Below, piece by piece: positions 1-13,800 of a DNA stretch of 64,000 nt. The position numbers and the translations under genes were made by a program. The stretch's first letter is position 1; each line of letters starts with the position of its first letter. Origin of the DNA: Icerya purchasi (taxonomy: Eukaryota > Arthropoda > Insecta > Hemiptera > Monophlebidae); assembly GCA_039619475.1 (NCBI GenBank), contig CM077115.1, forward strand, positions 403,158,557 to 403,222,556. The letters run 5' to 3'. Under the pieces are notes generated by a model. That model saw nothing but the letters and a program-made list of their open reading frames with translations. It did not search any database and had not been told where the DNA came from.

Positions 1-1462
1 GTGAGGTAAGCCTAGCAGAAAAATAATAACAGATTCTAATGTTCAAGGTTCGTCCTCAGTTTCACATTAACACATTTAAGCGTCTTGCCGCGTAATACAT
101 ATATGCTTTTGTTTTTCAGTCGTAAACGCTTTGCACCGATAACAATAGCATTATTTGTTCTTCAAAGCGGACACTGGCAATCCTTTACAAAGACTTTAAT
201 GCCGGCATAAACAAAGGCTCAATTTGTTGATTTCACGGACAACACGTTGATACGGATTCGGAATTTACGGCGCTATCTAGCAATGATGTCGAGCTAGAAA
301 TTATTCTCTGATTAAAATCATTAATTTTCGATCTCTCATTACACGACCGAATATGTATTCTCGGCTCGGGTAGTGTTAAGGGGTTGTGTAAGTGTCCTGG
401 TATGTGCGGTCTGCGACAACAGGATAGCATCTGTCGGTCACGTGAGCCGTGTGTGAAGATCAGCGCTGTAGCGGCTATGTGTTACTAATTGATAAGGTCT
501 TTCGGTAATGTACCGTTAGTTTTAAATAAATATCGAGCCGATCTAGTTAGATAAAGGCTGATATTAGTTACCGTTTAATTATATGCGCAGCTAGTCGTCG
601 TCGAGAGTAGCAAGAAATTGTCTAGTCGGGTTACCGTTTTATCGACCTGTCTTTTATAAGATATTTAGTCGAAGTTTTTAAGTGCTAGTCAATACCGAAT
701 TTTTCCGTTACGTGTGTTGTTTAATTTGTAATTTTTTTGAAATACGCGTGATTTGCCTATCTAAATTTTTATTGGGCACGCGTTGCGCGACCGCGGTATC
801 TCCTTTCGGAAAGGTGACCGCCTTCGATCGGTGGGTTTCGGTTTATATTTGTTTTCCTTCATATTTTTTTTTCGGCAAGATTTTTTTTTTAAAGCCTGAC
901 GCTCTGCTCGCAGAGTTATACCGGTAGTGGCAAGCCGTGAGTTGCCACTGCCGCCCGTAAATATATATGTAGTTTTGTCATCATCATTATCAACAACAAT
1001 TTCATCAAGTAATCAAAGAACAGCGAAAGACTAGATCCGTAACATTCACTCCATTGGCTTCCCGGATAAAGGGATCATCAGTTGTAAAATTGGCTTCCCG
1101 TAACAAGGACCAGAGAACAAACTCTCAGTCATAAAAACGTTCAATATTGATCACGAGAATCAGAATAAGGCAGGATGATTCCGAGAATACTTATCTAGAT
1201 CTCACTTTTACATACTAGGTTAGCGCGGAATGCCTAAATTACATCTAATACTTTTCAAAATTCAGTGTTAAACGGAGTATGACGAGACGATCAGACACTC
1301 TTGCCTATCACTGACTGAGCATATAGTTGTCTAGCTGTTACTATGTATTTACGTTACAATTTTGTAGCATTTAATACAGTCTATCCCTATCTTGGGATTT
1401 AAAAAAAAAAAAAAAAATGATAACGTTACTGGGTAAACAAACAAAACAAACGACACACAAAC
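1..1462. other. SKI2 intron 9 (partial), no recognised gene
   Basis: This stretch follows the donor of the last visible SKI2 exon (minus strand) and should be intron. I searched both strands for the next conserved SKI2 block (the HHSG-containing part of RecA domain 2) and did not find it, so the rest of the gene lies left of the window. The first ~950 bases are less AT-rich than their surroundings and carry two short hairpins (902-950), which suggests an unidentified mobile element. The short reading frames here resemble no protein I know. Confidence 0.55.
902..949. repeat. Two adjacent perfect small hairpins
   Basis: CTCTG at 902-906 pairs with CAGAG at 911-915 around a 4-base loop. AGTGGCAA at 926-933 pairs perfectly with TTGCCACT at 942-949 around an 8-base loop. 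They sit at the end of the GC-richer block. There is no CTRR motif just downstream, so a Helitron 3' end is not supported. Confidence 0.6.
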
Positions 1463-1868
1463 CTGGGGTAAATCCTGATCTTCGATATTTAAATGCTTAA
1501 TATTTTTTTGGAAAAATCTGTGTATGTAACTTTTTTCTTTCGCACCGGATGTGAGATCTTTCGAGGCTAACATCTGCGCGAGACTGTCACATCTTTTCCT
1601 TGACAGGATAAACGCAACTACCGGCATTTTATTTGACTTGGTGAGATAATTTAACAATGACATAAAATAATGTTTGTCATGAGGAGGAGGTTTAAACAAA
1701 TTCTTTTTCACTGTGATTTTTCCTGGCTGTTTATTTCCTGTTTTGTTGTTACCAGCTTGTAGCCTTTGATCCGTTTTATCATTTCCCAACTTCTGAGAAA
1801 ATTTTCCCTCTTTTCGATCCGTTATTACGACCTCCTTTTTTTCAAAATGTGTAGCAGCTTCTTTATAC
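1463..1868 (-). CDS. SKIC2: SKI2 coding exon 9 (start of RecA domain 2)
   Basis: Acceptor ATTGAATAG precedes 1868. The donor after 1463 reads CCCCAG|GTTTGT. The entry codon joins GG from exon 8 to G here, giving glycine then YKEAA. The exon encodes a lysine-rich, family-variable linker, then [13 protein letters not shown] and the HRFFQK...LPQ segment that opens the second RecA domain in SKI2 proteins. The sequence stops at a clean donor before the conserved HHSG block. A genomic poly-T tract lies just before the acceptor. Confidence 0.92.
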
Positions 1869-4800
1869 CTATTCAATAACATGAAAAAAAAAAAAAATAT
1901 ATATATACATATATTAAGGTTTCTTAATAATTTCTACAAAAAAACTGTGTTCTAAATTTTATAAAGGGTTAAATCGTTTTATTTTTAACACTACGCGTAC
2001 GCATAAAAAAAATATTCCGCTATTAGGCAGGAAATTAACGAAGTTTACAATTACGCAAAATTATCGTCACAAGACAGGAAACCCCACGTTGAAATTGTTT
2101 AAGCATTTTAGGAAAAGTAAAATATACACTAGAATGTTGCTCATCTATTTTAATTATAACTCAGTTCTGTTTTTAAATTTTTGCTACATTTTGATTATTT
2201 ATTTGATTAAATCCAAAAAAAAAAAAATCAATTGTAATTTATAAATGCAAAATAAATTAAAAAATTAACTAAAAAGAAGTGTGTTTATCCAATTAAAAAG
2301 TAAAGTAACTACCATACCCTTGACAGGGCGTCGAGGATTGTGAAGTTAAGCTTCACAGTGTACTAGGCCCAACGGTGCTAATGAAAGTAGAGGGTCAGTT
2401 CCTTTCTCTCGACCGCCTTTACTTTCACAGATTTCTTTGGTATCCAATTAATTCAGGCTGGATAAGCCTGGGAACGACTTGGATCCGGAACGAGATAAGT
2501 CTCGAACCTGTAGTAAACTAAAAATTTTATCTAGCTAAAGAAATTTGTTTAATATTCGCAAAGCGGAAAATAATAATAATAATAGGAAAGGTTTATCAAG
2601 TATTTCTTTCAACGAAGCAAATAGTAGTAATTACACGTTTATCAAATCATAAGACTCTATATGTTTAAAGGATGCGGATTATTCATTTCTACGTTTGACA
2701 AAAATAAATTATAACGTGCTTCTTGAAAAAAATAATGTAATTTATTTTTTTAACAAATCGTAAATATGTATAAAAATAAATGCAATCTTTCATTTAATAT
2801 GTAAACAATTAACTGAGGTTTCATTAACAAGAAATAAAAAAATGTTTTCTGATTTAGTTTATTCAAGATCGATTATAAAAAATTAATTTTTTAATTAAGG
2901 ACTTTACACTGAAAATTAAATATTGCAATGTGCACACTACATAGGCCATATAAAAAATAAAAAAAAAATAAAGAAAAAATTAATAAAGATATTTAATAAA
3001 AGTAAAGTGTGTTAAGAGTGTGATGTAAATAAATGAGAACTGCTGCTTGCTAGGGATTGTCAGATCCAGATCGATTTCGCCTTTAGGGGATGCGTCCGGT
3101 GGTTTGGCAGCAAATGAACTGACTGGTAAATTAGTTATAGAAAAGAAGACATAGCACGAAACAAAAAAAAAAAAAAACAAACTGAATGTCGTGGAAGTCA
3201 GAAGTCAAATCGAAAGACAAGTATTCGTCAAGTTGCGGAAAAGTATTGACCACTTTTGGTAAGAATACCTGTGGATATCGGGAAAATCGAAAGAAGCATG
3301 GTCCAGCAAGGTCCTAGTGTAAACAGATCGTCTCGAAACTCGGCCATGTAATTAGTAAAGTTCGTAAAAATTGTAAAATATGTTAATTTGACTAACGCAT
3401 CTCTTTTCCGCGTTCATCAGAAATCGAAACCGAAATACCAACGTACACCGCCTGCTAGTAGAAAACATCGACGATTCAGCAACCACAGCAGAGTGATGCG
3501 TACAATTTGTATTATATTTAAATAATCGTTATTCGCTTTGTTATTTTGTAAAGTTATAAATCGTGCATTATCAGCGCCCCGTCGATTAAGAAAAATTGAC
3601 GTGGGAAATCGGGTAATATAAAATTTAAAAAAAAAATAAGAATTTCTATTTCATAATTAAATAATATTAAAATAATAACTCAATATTACGTATACGGTAT
3701 TAACGGGTGACATCCCTGGAAAGTTGGTAGGACAGTTAATACCGTTACATTTGACATCCTTGGTGGAGAACTGAATTAACCATACTGTTACAATATTTAT
3801 TAAAAAATTGTTTCTTGCTTTTTTGAAAATAACTAATAATACTATAATATTAACATAAGTTTATGCGATACTATCGCCGGCTCTTAATTTGGCACTTTGT
3901 TGCATAAGCGTTGTTTTTATCAATTAAAAAAGTTAATTTTTTTTCGATTTTTTCACCTAAAAAGTTTTTTCAGCAGTAATTTGCTTTCAAATCTATAGAT
4001 GAATAAAAATAACTGTAGAAAAATATATTTTCTAAGTATTCGGAATTAATATCTCTAAATTAATTAAAATATAATATAAAATTAAATAAACTTACATTTT
4101 GCACCATAGTTTATATCTGTAAACTATCAAGCTTAGCGCGTTTGAACAACTTTAATATGAATGCCGTAAAAAAGTGTTTTTACTATTGTCGTCTTTCTAG
4201 CTCGCGCAAACAATTCATAACTGACAATCAGAAAATACTGAATTTTTGAATTTTTTCGTTATTACAAATATGAACGTAACGCCAGACACACTTTACATTA
4301 AGCAATGTAGCTGCCACTTCTCATCCACATACATTTTACACAATTTACACAGTTTATGCTACATCTAAAAACAGTCGCATCGCAATTTCACCTAAAATTA
4401 TAAAATTTAATTTAAGACTGAATGATTTTTTTTTGCTTTGTTCGTCGTAATTCAAAGTAAATAGCGTTCTCGGTAGATAAACTTGTAATTACCGTAACAA
4501 AAAAAAACAACATATTCAATTCGATACTCATCAGAAGAGACGGTTTACCGCTGACCCAAAAGTTCAGTTCATCAAGTGATGCTTTTATTTTTTATTCCTA
4601 TATATAAAATATGGCATTTTTAATAGTAGTTTTGGTGCAGAATATAATAGGACATCCGACATCTAAATATTTTATACCCGAGAAATAGAAGAAGAAAAAG
4701 ATGAACTGTTATGAAAAGGCTACGTCGCCTTTCTCTCGGTCACTTTTTTACGGAACGTGCGAAAAATGAGGTACATGTTAAATTATCGATTAAAATATAA

Positions 4801-7800
4801 AACCGACAAAAATAATCGCATACCCTTGCATCAAGAAAGGACCATCGCCTTTTTTAACTAAAAAACAGTTAGTTCCTTTTCCTTCAACTCCTGTGAACAG
4901 ATAATGTTGCAGCGGAACTGGGCGTTTCGATGTTGCAACGACGTAAACTTTTCGCTTTTTAGTCATACCCACCCAGTCGGCGAATTCGATTGTATTCGGC
5001 ACGGTGGCACTTAACATTACAATACATACATTATCAGGCAACATTATCAATGCTTGTTCCCATACGTGACCTCGCTATTAGGAAAATATTGTATTAGTGT
5101 ATCACGTTATTTTAGGACAACAGACTTATGTATAAACATTAATGTGCATATTTTGACGTATTAGTATTAGTGATAAATTTAAAAACTCAAAATTCACAAT
5201 TAATATAAAATCAATAATTAATACGAACTTAAATATAAACAGTGTAAAGTGAGTAAGTGTAATTATTCTTCATTTTCGGTATTTCATTATGCAAATGGAT
5301 CCAAGAAAATACTTTCTATGCAGTTAACATTTTATACATATGTAGCAAATTCAACTAATATCAGCTTTTATTATCTTAACTGTATTATGTTATCTACGCA
5401 AGTGTCGAAAAAAAAAAAAAAAAATTCCAATTCAGAAAGTGTGAAAATTGCTGCCTTTTATTTACCATATTTAAATTTGAAGTAACGGAAAAGCAAGCAA
5501 ATGTGTATTATTTTATGACAACAATAGCAGACAGATAATGCTACGAAATGTACAGAACGACTATGGTAAAACAAAAGCACCATCGATGTGTGTGCCGTCT
5601 ACATTTGGAACTGTTCGAAGTCGAACTTGAGAAACATAAAATGCCAAAGTGTGTGGAATATGGGTAGCGTGGTTGCAACAGTATGCAGTAGAAAAACTGT
5701 CTTGATTTACAAAAATTTTCAATTTAAGTTAGCGGATCTAAAAAAAAAAAGTGAATGATCCATATAAATCTCATCTATTCGTTTTACTGTTCACTTATGT
5801 ACAGGACGTTTCTTATTTCTCAAAGGAAAAAAGGAAAGCAAAGTAAATCCCATACCCTTAGCAGGGCGTCGGAGATTGTGAAGTTAAGATTCACAGTGTA
5901 CTAAGTCCAACGGCACTAATGAGAGTAGGGGGGGGGCAGTTCTTTTCTCTCAGTCGCCTTTACTTTCTCATATTTCTCTGGTACCCAATTACTTCAGACT
6001 GGGTAAACCTAGGAGCGATTCGGACCCAGAACAAAACAAGTCTCAAACCCGTGTCTTCTGATTTAGTAGCTAAGCACCTTAACCACTCATATTTCTCAAA
6101 GTAAGCAACAATAATTTTTGTTAATTTTGCGAAATAAACTTAAGTTTCGCCTAATATATGTATAAAATCAGTAAAATGTGTTACCCGGTTTCAGAAAAAA
6201 TAAATATAGACTCTATTTCATTTTGTCTGCCTCACTCAAGACATGCTTTTATTTCAAATTCATCACTTTCCGTAATGGTCAAAAATTAAGCATGAACCAA
6301 AAAATTAAAAAAAAAAAAATTGAAATCGATATTACAGCACATCTTAAGCTTTAGAGCAATACTCGCTCGTAAAGACGCAATGCATTTAACAGCATTCCAG
6401 TTGAACATCAATATGGTGCCAACCGAACGTATGGCAACGCGGTTCAAACAAACTACGATCAAAATTATATTTTATAAAACACGTTGCAAATTTGGTTCTT
6501 TTTCATTTTTTAATAACCTGTATTTTCACAAAAAACCGTGTATGGTTTACATATGGTAACGGTTAATTTGATATATTACTCACTTCATTATCGTTAATAT
6601 AATGCACTTCGTCGAATATAACGTAGTCTAAATCTCGAATAACAGGAGATCCTTTAAATAACATTGAACGTAAAATTTCCGTTGTCATTATTAAACAGTG
6701 AGCCGTAGCGTTAATCTGGTAGTCACCAGTAATCAAGCCGACGTCGCCGAACTGTTTTTGAAAATCTCGGTATTTTTGATTCGATAAAGCTTTTATGGGT
6801 GACGTATAAATTGCTCTGTTTTCCCGAAAATAAATATCGAAAAATAATAACTTAAAAATTGCAGTAAACTTTAAATAATCTTATTCGAAATGGCATTTAG
6901 CCTGAAATTTTATACAGTGTACTAATTACTTATAGTACATGAAAAATAATAAATTTATATTCGATTAATTTGAGTAGAAAAAGATATAAACAAATACGTC
7001 AACTTGTAAATCAAAACTTTACACCAGTCTGCTTAAATACTAAATTCGTTTTTATCGCTAATCATATATATATACATATATAAAAAGGAAATACTATTCG
7101 TTGGTAAGCTCATCACTTGAGAACGGCTAGATCGATTTGGCTTTTTTTGTTGTTTTTTTTTTTAAATGCTCGTAATAGTCCAAATAAGGTTTTTATGACA
7201 AAAAACTCGAAAAATTGGAAAATTCGAGAAAAACTAATTCCTTTGTGCGACCATAACTCACGATTCGAACGATGGATTTGCGTTTTTTTTCTTTCTTTGT
7301 TTTCTTCGTTATGAACCTGGAAAAGTTTTCAAGAAAAAAAAATTCGGAAAAATTACGAAGGAAGTCGGAAAATTCGGGCAAACTGCAAAAATCAAAATAT
7401 ATTTGGTTGATTCTTTTTTTGTTTCGTTCGTTATGCTCCCGGGATGGAAATAATTTAATTAAATGTTTTCGATTGAAAAAGAATATAGTAAATTTGGAAA
7501 AAAATCTGGAAAAACACATTTGTTTTTACTTTTGTACTGTTTCGCGATCTGTCCAACAAATGCCGTTATTGCATTTCTATACCTACAGACGGCAGAAATG
7601 TTCATGGTATATTATAAATTAAAATACTGAAACACATAAATTTAAAATAGGCAAAGTCAATACATAAAAACCTTCAATTAGAAACGAAACGATAACAAGT
7701 GTTAATTAATAGTTACAAATACATAATAAATAAATTTGAAAAAATGACTATTGAAAAATATAAATGACATGTAAATTAATATTTAATAATGGGTTATTGA

Positions 7801-10800
7801 AGGAGGTATTAGTATTAATGATATCATTTTTATATTTATTCATGTAACAAGCTTCCGTGAAATTTAATATTTTTAATATTTTCATATCTGGCTCGATATT
7901 CTTTCCGTGAAATCCTACGTAAGTACATAATATATTATAAACTTTATTTATAAAATATGTTATTTCGTGTGAATGCAATGCATTGAGAGAATTGAATCAA
8001 CAACAAAAATATGTGTATGACACTCTCATGATTGAATGATGGAACCGGAGGTATTTTCTTCTTGGACGCTCCTAGTGGAACTGGAAAAACTTTTTTAATC
8101 ACATTGATTTTGGCAACGATTTGCTCGCAGATTAAAAATGCACTCGCACTTGCTTCATCAGGAATTGCAGCTGCATTGCTGGAAGGCGTTCAAACACAGC
8201 TCATTCAGCACTCAAGTTGTCGTTGAATGTGCAAATCAATGAAACTCGAACATGCAAACTTCCGAAAAACTGTGCGCTGGCCAAAGCATTGCAGCAATAC
8301 AAATTGATCGTTTGGGATGAATGTACGATAGCACATAAAAAGTCTTTGGAAACATTAGACTGAACGATGCAAGATCTACGAAGTAATCAAAACCGGTTTG
8401 GTGGTACGATGATTCTGTTGGCTGATGATTTTCGCCAAAGACTGTCAGTAATTCCACAATCAACACCAACCGATGAACTTAGTGCATGTTTGAATTCGTC
8501 CGTTTTGTGGAAACATGTCAAGATACCAAAATTAAGTATGAACATGCGTGTCCAGTTGCAGAACGACCAATCTGGAGGAGTATTTTCAAAACAGTTGCTG
8601 GACATTGGTAATAGCAAAATCCCCATTAACATTTCGACTGATTGCATTACATTCCGCACCAATTTTTTGCCAGTTCACAGAATTAAAGACCGAACTCATC
8701 CGAAAAATGTTCCCAAACATTGCTTAAAATCATAAAAATTATATTTGGTTGAGCGAACGTGTCATACTGGCTGTAAAAAACATTGGACAAATTGAATATT
8801 AAAATTCAAAGTGAAATTACTAGCGAATTGATGACGCACAAATCGGTGGATTCCGTTATTAACTAAGATGATGTCGTCCAATAGCCAACCGAATTTTTAA
8901 ACTCGCTTAAATTACCCGGATTGCTGCCTCACCACAATTTACAATTGAAAGTTGGATCAGTAATCATAATGTCGCGAAATATCAACCTATTACGTCTTTG
9001 TAATGGCATCTGACTTGCAGTGAAGAAAGTGATGAATAACGCTATAGAAGCAATAATTCTTAAAAGAAAGTACAAAAGAGAAGACGTTTTAATACCACGC
9101 ATCTCAATTATTCCGACCGACATCCCATTTCAATTTAAACTCTTGCAGTTTCCAATGCAGCTTGCATTCGCAATGACAAAAAACAAATCACATGGGCAGT
9201 CCTTCGGTGTTTGTGGCATTAACCTTGAAAATCCATACTTCCTGTATGATCAATTGTATGTATCCCGTTCCCGTGTTGCGAAACCATCCGCTTTGTTTGT
9301 TTACGTGCCAAACAACAAAAAAAAAAAAAAATATTGTGTATCATAAAGTATTGCAATGAATGAAATTCACAAAACCATCACAAACAAATTTATAAAAATT
9401 TGGACAGGACGTCGGTCGGTTCAGCTAGTTTAATATAAAATTGAAAACAATACGAAATATTTTTTTTTTTAAATAAACCGACATATTACTAAATGATTTC
9501 TCCTTAAAACATGTGTCAACTTATTTAAAATTCTTGTACTTTGTGAATTTGATAAATTTCTATTTCACATTGTTTTTTAATTACATAACTGATCAAAGAG
9601 TAGTAGGGACTATATTAAAATGAATAAATGGAAAACAAACTTTGTGTGATGCTTCAATGACAGGGCAATAGCGTATTCTGCAACTACAGTTTTTCCAGCC
9701 GAAGTATGCGCTGCGACAAAAATATGTTGACCAGCTTCTAACTTTAATATCGCCTATTAAAAATACATGGAATTAAAAATTTTAAAAATCAAATTTATAA
9801 TAACACTATAAATCTCGTTTAAAATATTGTTAACAAATATTAGACAAATCAAACATCTAAAAAGAACCTAAAGAAAAACAATATTATCATTCATATTACG
9901 GAGTAATCGAACAAATTTATGTGTTAACAAATTGACGATCAGGAAAAAAAGAGAAAGAAAGAAAGGAAAAATAATGTAAAAATTAGGCCATGTTAAATTT
10001 ACAAGGCATCATCGATGCTACTAGATTTGGCGTATAATTTGGCAGAATTTAGATTTAAACATATCACACCACTTGTTTCATTTATTTTTTTTATTGTGTG
10101 ATATCTGTAATTAGTTGTTTTTACTATTATGTGTCTTGTGTAGATTTAAAATTAAAACTTAATTATTTTAATTGTTTATACACGCACCATGAAGATGGAT
10201 TGTAATATCCGAAACTAGTCGGTGTTTTTATAGTTTTATATTTATATTTTTAAATTATATCATTGTGTTTTTAGTGTTTACTCCAGTTTATTCACTTCAA
10301 TTAATTAACATCATTCAATGTGATTATCGATTGAAAACAAAAATTCTTTTATTTATCGACTTAAACCTATTGTAATTCCGAGAAATGAGATTTTATATTT
10401 AAATAATAATAATAAATAATAAAAATTTTTATTATTTTAATTATATTTATATCAAAATTTACTATTTAAAAAATAATAAATATGTGTACATTAAAAATTC
10501 TATATTTCTAAATAGACTGTCATCAAAATTTTTCTATGAAATGAACTATTTTTCAGTCCTCTAGCATAATGTTAAATAACTATAAAGACTCTAAAAGTTA
10601 GGGGCGTACTCTTCATACATAATTTGATATGTGGAAACAAATCATGTTTTATTTTAAATATTAAACGATATTGCACATTTTCCTAAAAATTTTAATTGGT
10701 TATTATTTAAACAACTGCTATGTGTTAAATGAATTTAATATTTTGTGTAATATTATTGGTGAAATGTAAAATTTATGGTGTTCTGTAATAAGCAAAATAC

Positions 10801-13800
10801 TATTATGTAAAAAAATTAATTTCTACGCATTATCCATTAATTCCATGTGACGTCTAGAAAAGCTTAGCCAGTCTGTGAAATATTTTAATTTATTGCTGAA
10901 TAACTCAACTAGTAATTTAAACAGTTAGATAGTACATAAAATAGAGAAGAAAATAAATAAATTTATTTCACACACTGTCCAAAAATATGGTTTATGAATT
11001 ATGTATATATTGTAATATACGAATTACTCTGCTATAAAATGAACACTTGAGTACTCATCAAATCAAGAAACTTAAAACCTCCACCAATTGTAGTTAAAAA
11101 CGTCTCGAATTTTTCTACATTAACAAATACTTGGAATTACTGAATCGTAATTCGATTAAAAAAGATTTTAAATATTTGTGGCTTTTCTGATTATAATTTG
11201 TCTATTATTTTAAAATTTTTTTCCATTGACGTTTCAAATAACATCTTATTAATCATCACAACAAATACATACTAAAGGTGAGTTTTGAAAATTACAAATA
11301 TATTAAAGCATAAATCCATGTTATCGCTTCTTTTGTTTTTACAAAGATTTAAACATCTTCTAAATAATGAAAAAGTATTCAGTTTCACCAGACTGGTTGC
11401 TGCAGTAGTTACTTTCGAATAACATGCTAGAAACACCATTGTAATATAAACTATTCAAAAGATTAAGAAATCAGCATATATCCAATGGATATTTAAATGC
11501 AAAACACTTAGTGTGAAGTTAAACGTTAACCAAAAAACCCGGAAGAATTCTGAATGATGCTAATATAAATAGCAATTCATTAACAACTATATCACTGATA
11601 ACTCATAGGCCAGACTGTTACATATACAAAGGTACTGTAAAACATATATACAATAAATTTTAACTTCTTTTTGCATCATGTACCATTAATAGAGGTATGT
11701 ATAATCAAAACCGTCAATAATAAAAGAAACTTCAAACAACACACTACCAAGTAACTACATTAAATAAAAATTAAAAATAACAATCAAAAGAAATATCACA
11801 GATGTTGTAAAATAAGGTATCTTTTTTATTTACAGCAACCAGAAACCTATGGCCATTTCTTTTGAGTTACAGCAAAATTGCTGTTCTGTTTGCTTTCTAA
11901 TGTTTATATTACCACTTAATTGTTAACAGATGTATTATACTCGTTTTTCTAAAAACAAAAAACACACTTAATTTTATTCCTCTAAAACAAACAATATCAC
12001 GAAAATATATCTAAGTAATTTATCTTTATTTATAACTATATCATTTCTAGTTATTTCAGCTTTTAGATTTTTAGATTAAAAAAAAAAAAAAAAAATCAAC
12101 TGAAAATTTCAGTTTTGTCAACTGTACAACCATATTTATTTATTTATTTAATTTTGGTTGTGTCAGTCGATGTATGGTTCAGATAAAACGTTACAAACAA
12201 AAGTATATCTTCATCATACGAACATTTAATATTACAAAAAATTACGACATAAGAGTAACAATTATAAAAAAATATAAATAAAAATTATTTTTAAGTGCAC
12301 TTCCATAAAATATAAATCTGCTTATTTTAAAAAAATGAGTAGATAAAAATTCAAAAATAAAAGTTATCAACTGTGACAATTGTATCTACAAAGATATGGA
12401 GATCAATTAAGAAACTTGCCAATTGTTTGCCAATATATTTTCCAAAATTTGGAGCTTACAACGCCTCATTAACTATTACAGTTGCAAATTTAAAAGCTTC
12501 AAACAAGTGAAAATTCTTTAAATGCGATGGTTTATAAATTAATTCAAAACTTTTAATAATAACACACCAAAAACGCGTCATTTTTTGGACTTTTGGTCAA
12601 CTTAGAAAGTTTCGTTAAGACATCGAAATATGGTTTCATTACCTGCAAATAGCAATCTTTTAATTAATATATCACACGCTCAGAAAAAAATTTTAAACAA
12701 GTCTCACTAAATTATCATGCCTTTTATATATTAAACTCGTACTTCGTAGAGTAAACATGACGTCATCATCTTTATTTAACGAAGTAAGCCGTGTGACGCA
12801 TAATGAGGGAATTAGAAGTATGGGGCTGTATAGACGCTCGTGTCCTTTCAGTCATAATTTTTGTTTTTTTTTTGACTTTACCAGAAATTATCTTATCTTC
12901 TACCAACACGAAATTTTATTTTCATCGGTGTGTACCAAAAAGGCAAGACAAAATATAAATTCCAACAGCTGGTTTCAAAAGTGCATTGATTTCATTAAGG
13001 AAATTGTGTAATTCTTCATTAGTTGTAATATTTGTTGTTCTGTCTGACCAATATTTTAAATTCATTTAGTTTGCTTCGCTTTTTATCGTTTTATGTTATT
13101 TTAAAAATATCAAATTTCGCACCCCCCTTTTTTTTTTTCGCAAAATAATTTTTACTTTAATGAATTTTACGATTTTTTGGGAACTATCAGTTTTAATTAA
13201 TTTCCATTAGATCCATCTTTCACGAGTCAGACAATTAAACAATCAGAAATCATGGAAAACGATAAAGGAGAGATTTTACAAAAATTTTATACAGGAAAAT
13301 TCCTCTTCATTATTTTTCTTACAACCTTTAACATTCGATTTAAATCAATACATTTAAAACTTAGATATCCATTTTAATTACGTTATCACAATGACACAAT
13401 TTTATTACCGTATTCATTTTACGAATTTATTGATCCGTGAAATTATTGTTCAGTACTTAATTTTGAAATTATTTTTTAGTTATTTTCTTTATTTTCAATT
13501 ATTACTACAAGCTACCACGTATTTTCCTCTTTATTTAATTTTGTATTTGAGATGACGTTGATGTTACCAAGTAAAAGTATTTTACACTCGAAACAAATGG
13601 AAAGTAAAAATGGTGTATTAAAGTACACGATTATGCGTAGTCGAAATAGATAAATTTTATTTTTTTAAAGTCATTACCTGTTTCTGAAAAATATCCAACT
13701 CGAAGGGATACTCTTTGGCCATATTATATATTCTTTCTTTGAAGTTTGGAATCGGCTCTTCACAATTCAGTTTTTCAGTCCACCTGGTCTTCGATATGGA

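Larger units (their letters stand above)
1869..4823 (-). other. SKIC2: SKI2 intron 8
   Basis: Intron of 2955 bases between the exon ending LMQG and the exon starting YKEAA. It holds one tRNA-derived SINE (2299-2520) and a short 11-base inverted repeat (3694-3745). The remainder is AT-rich sequence with simple A and T runs in which I see no gene. Confidence 0.8.

Noticed and set aside
7193..7622. Long overlapping frames on both strands
   Set aside because: Purine/pyrimidine-skewed low-complexity sequence gives open frames on both strands. No domain is recognisable.
12757..13011. Small plus-strand frame in SKI2 intron 5
   Set aside because: Opposite strand to the gene, ends in AT-rich sequence and has no motif.
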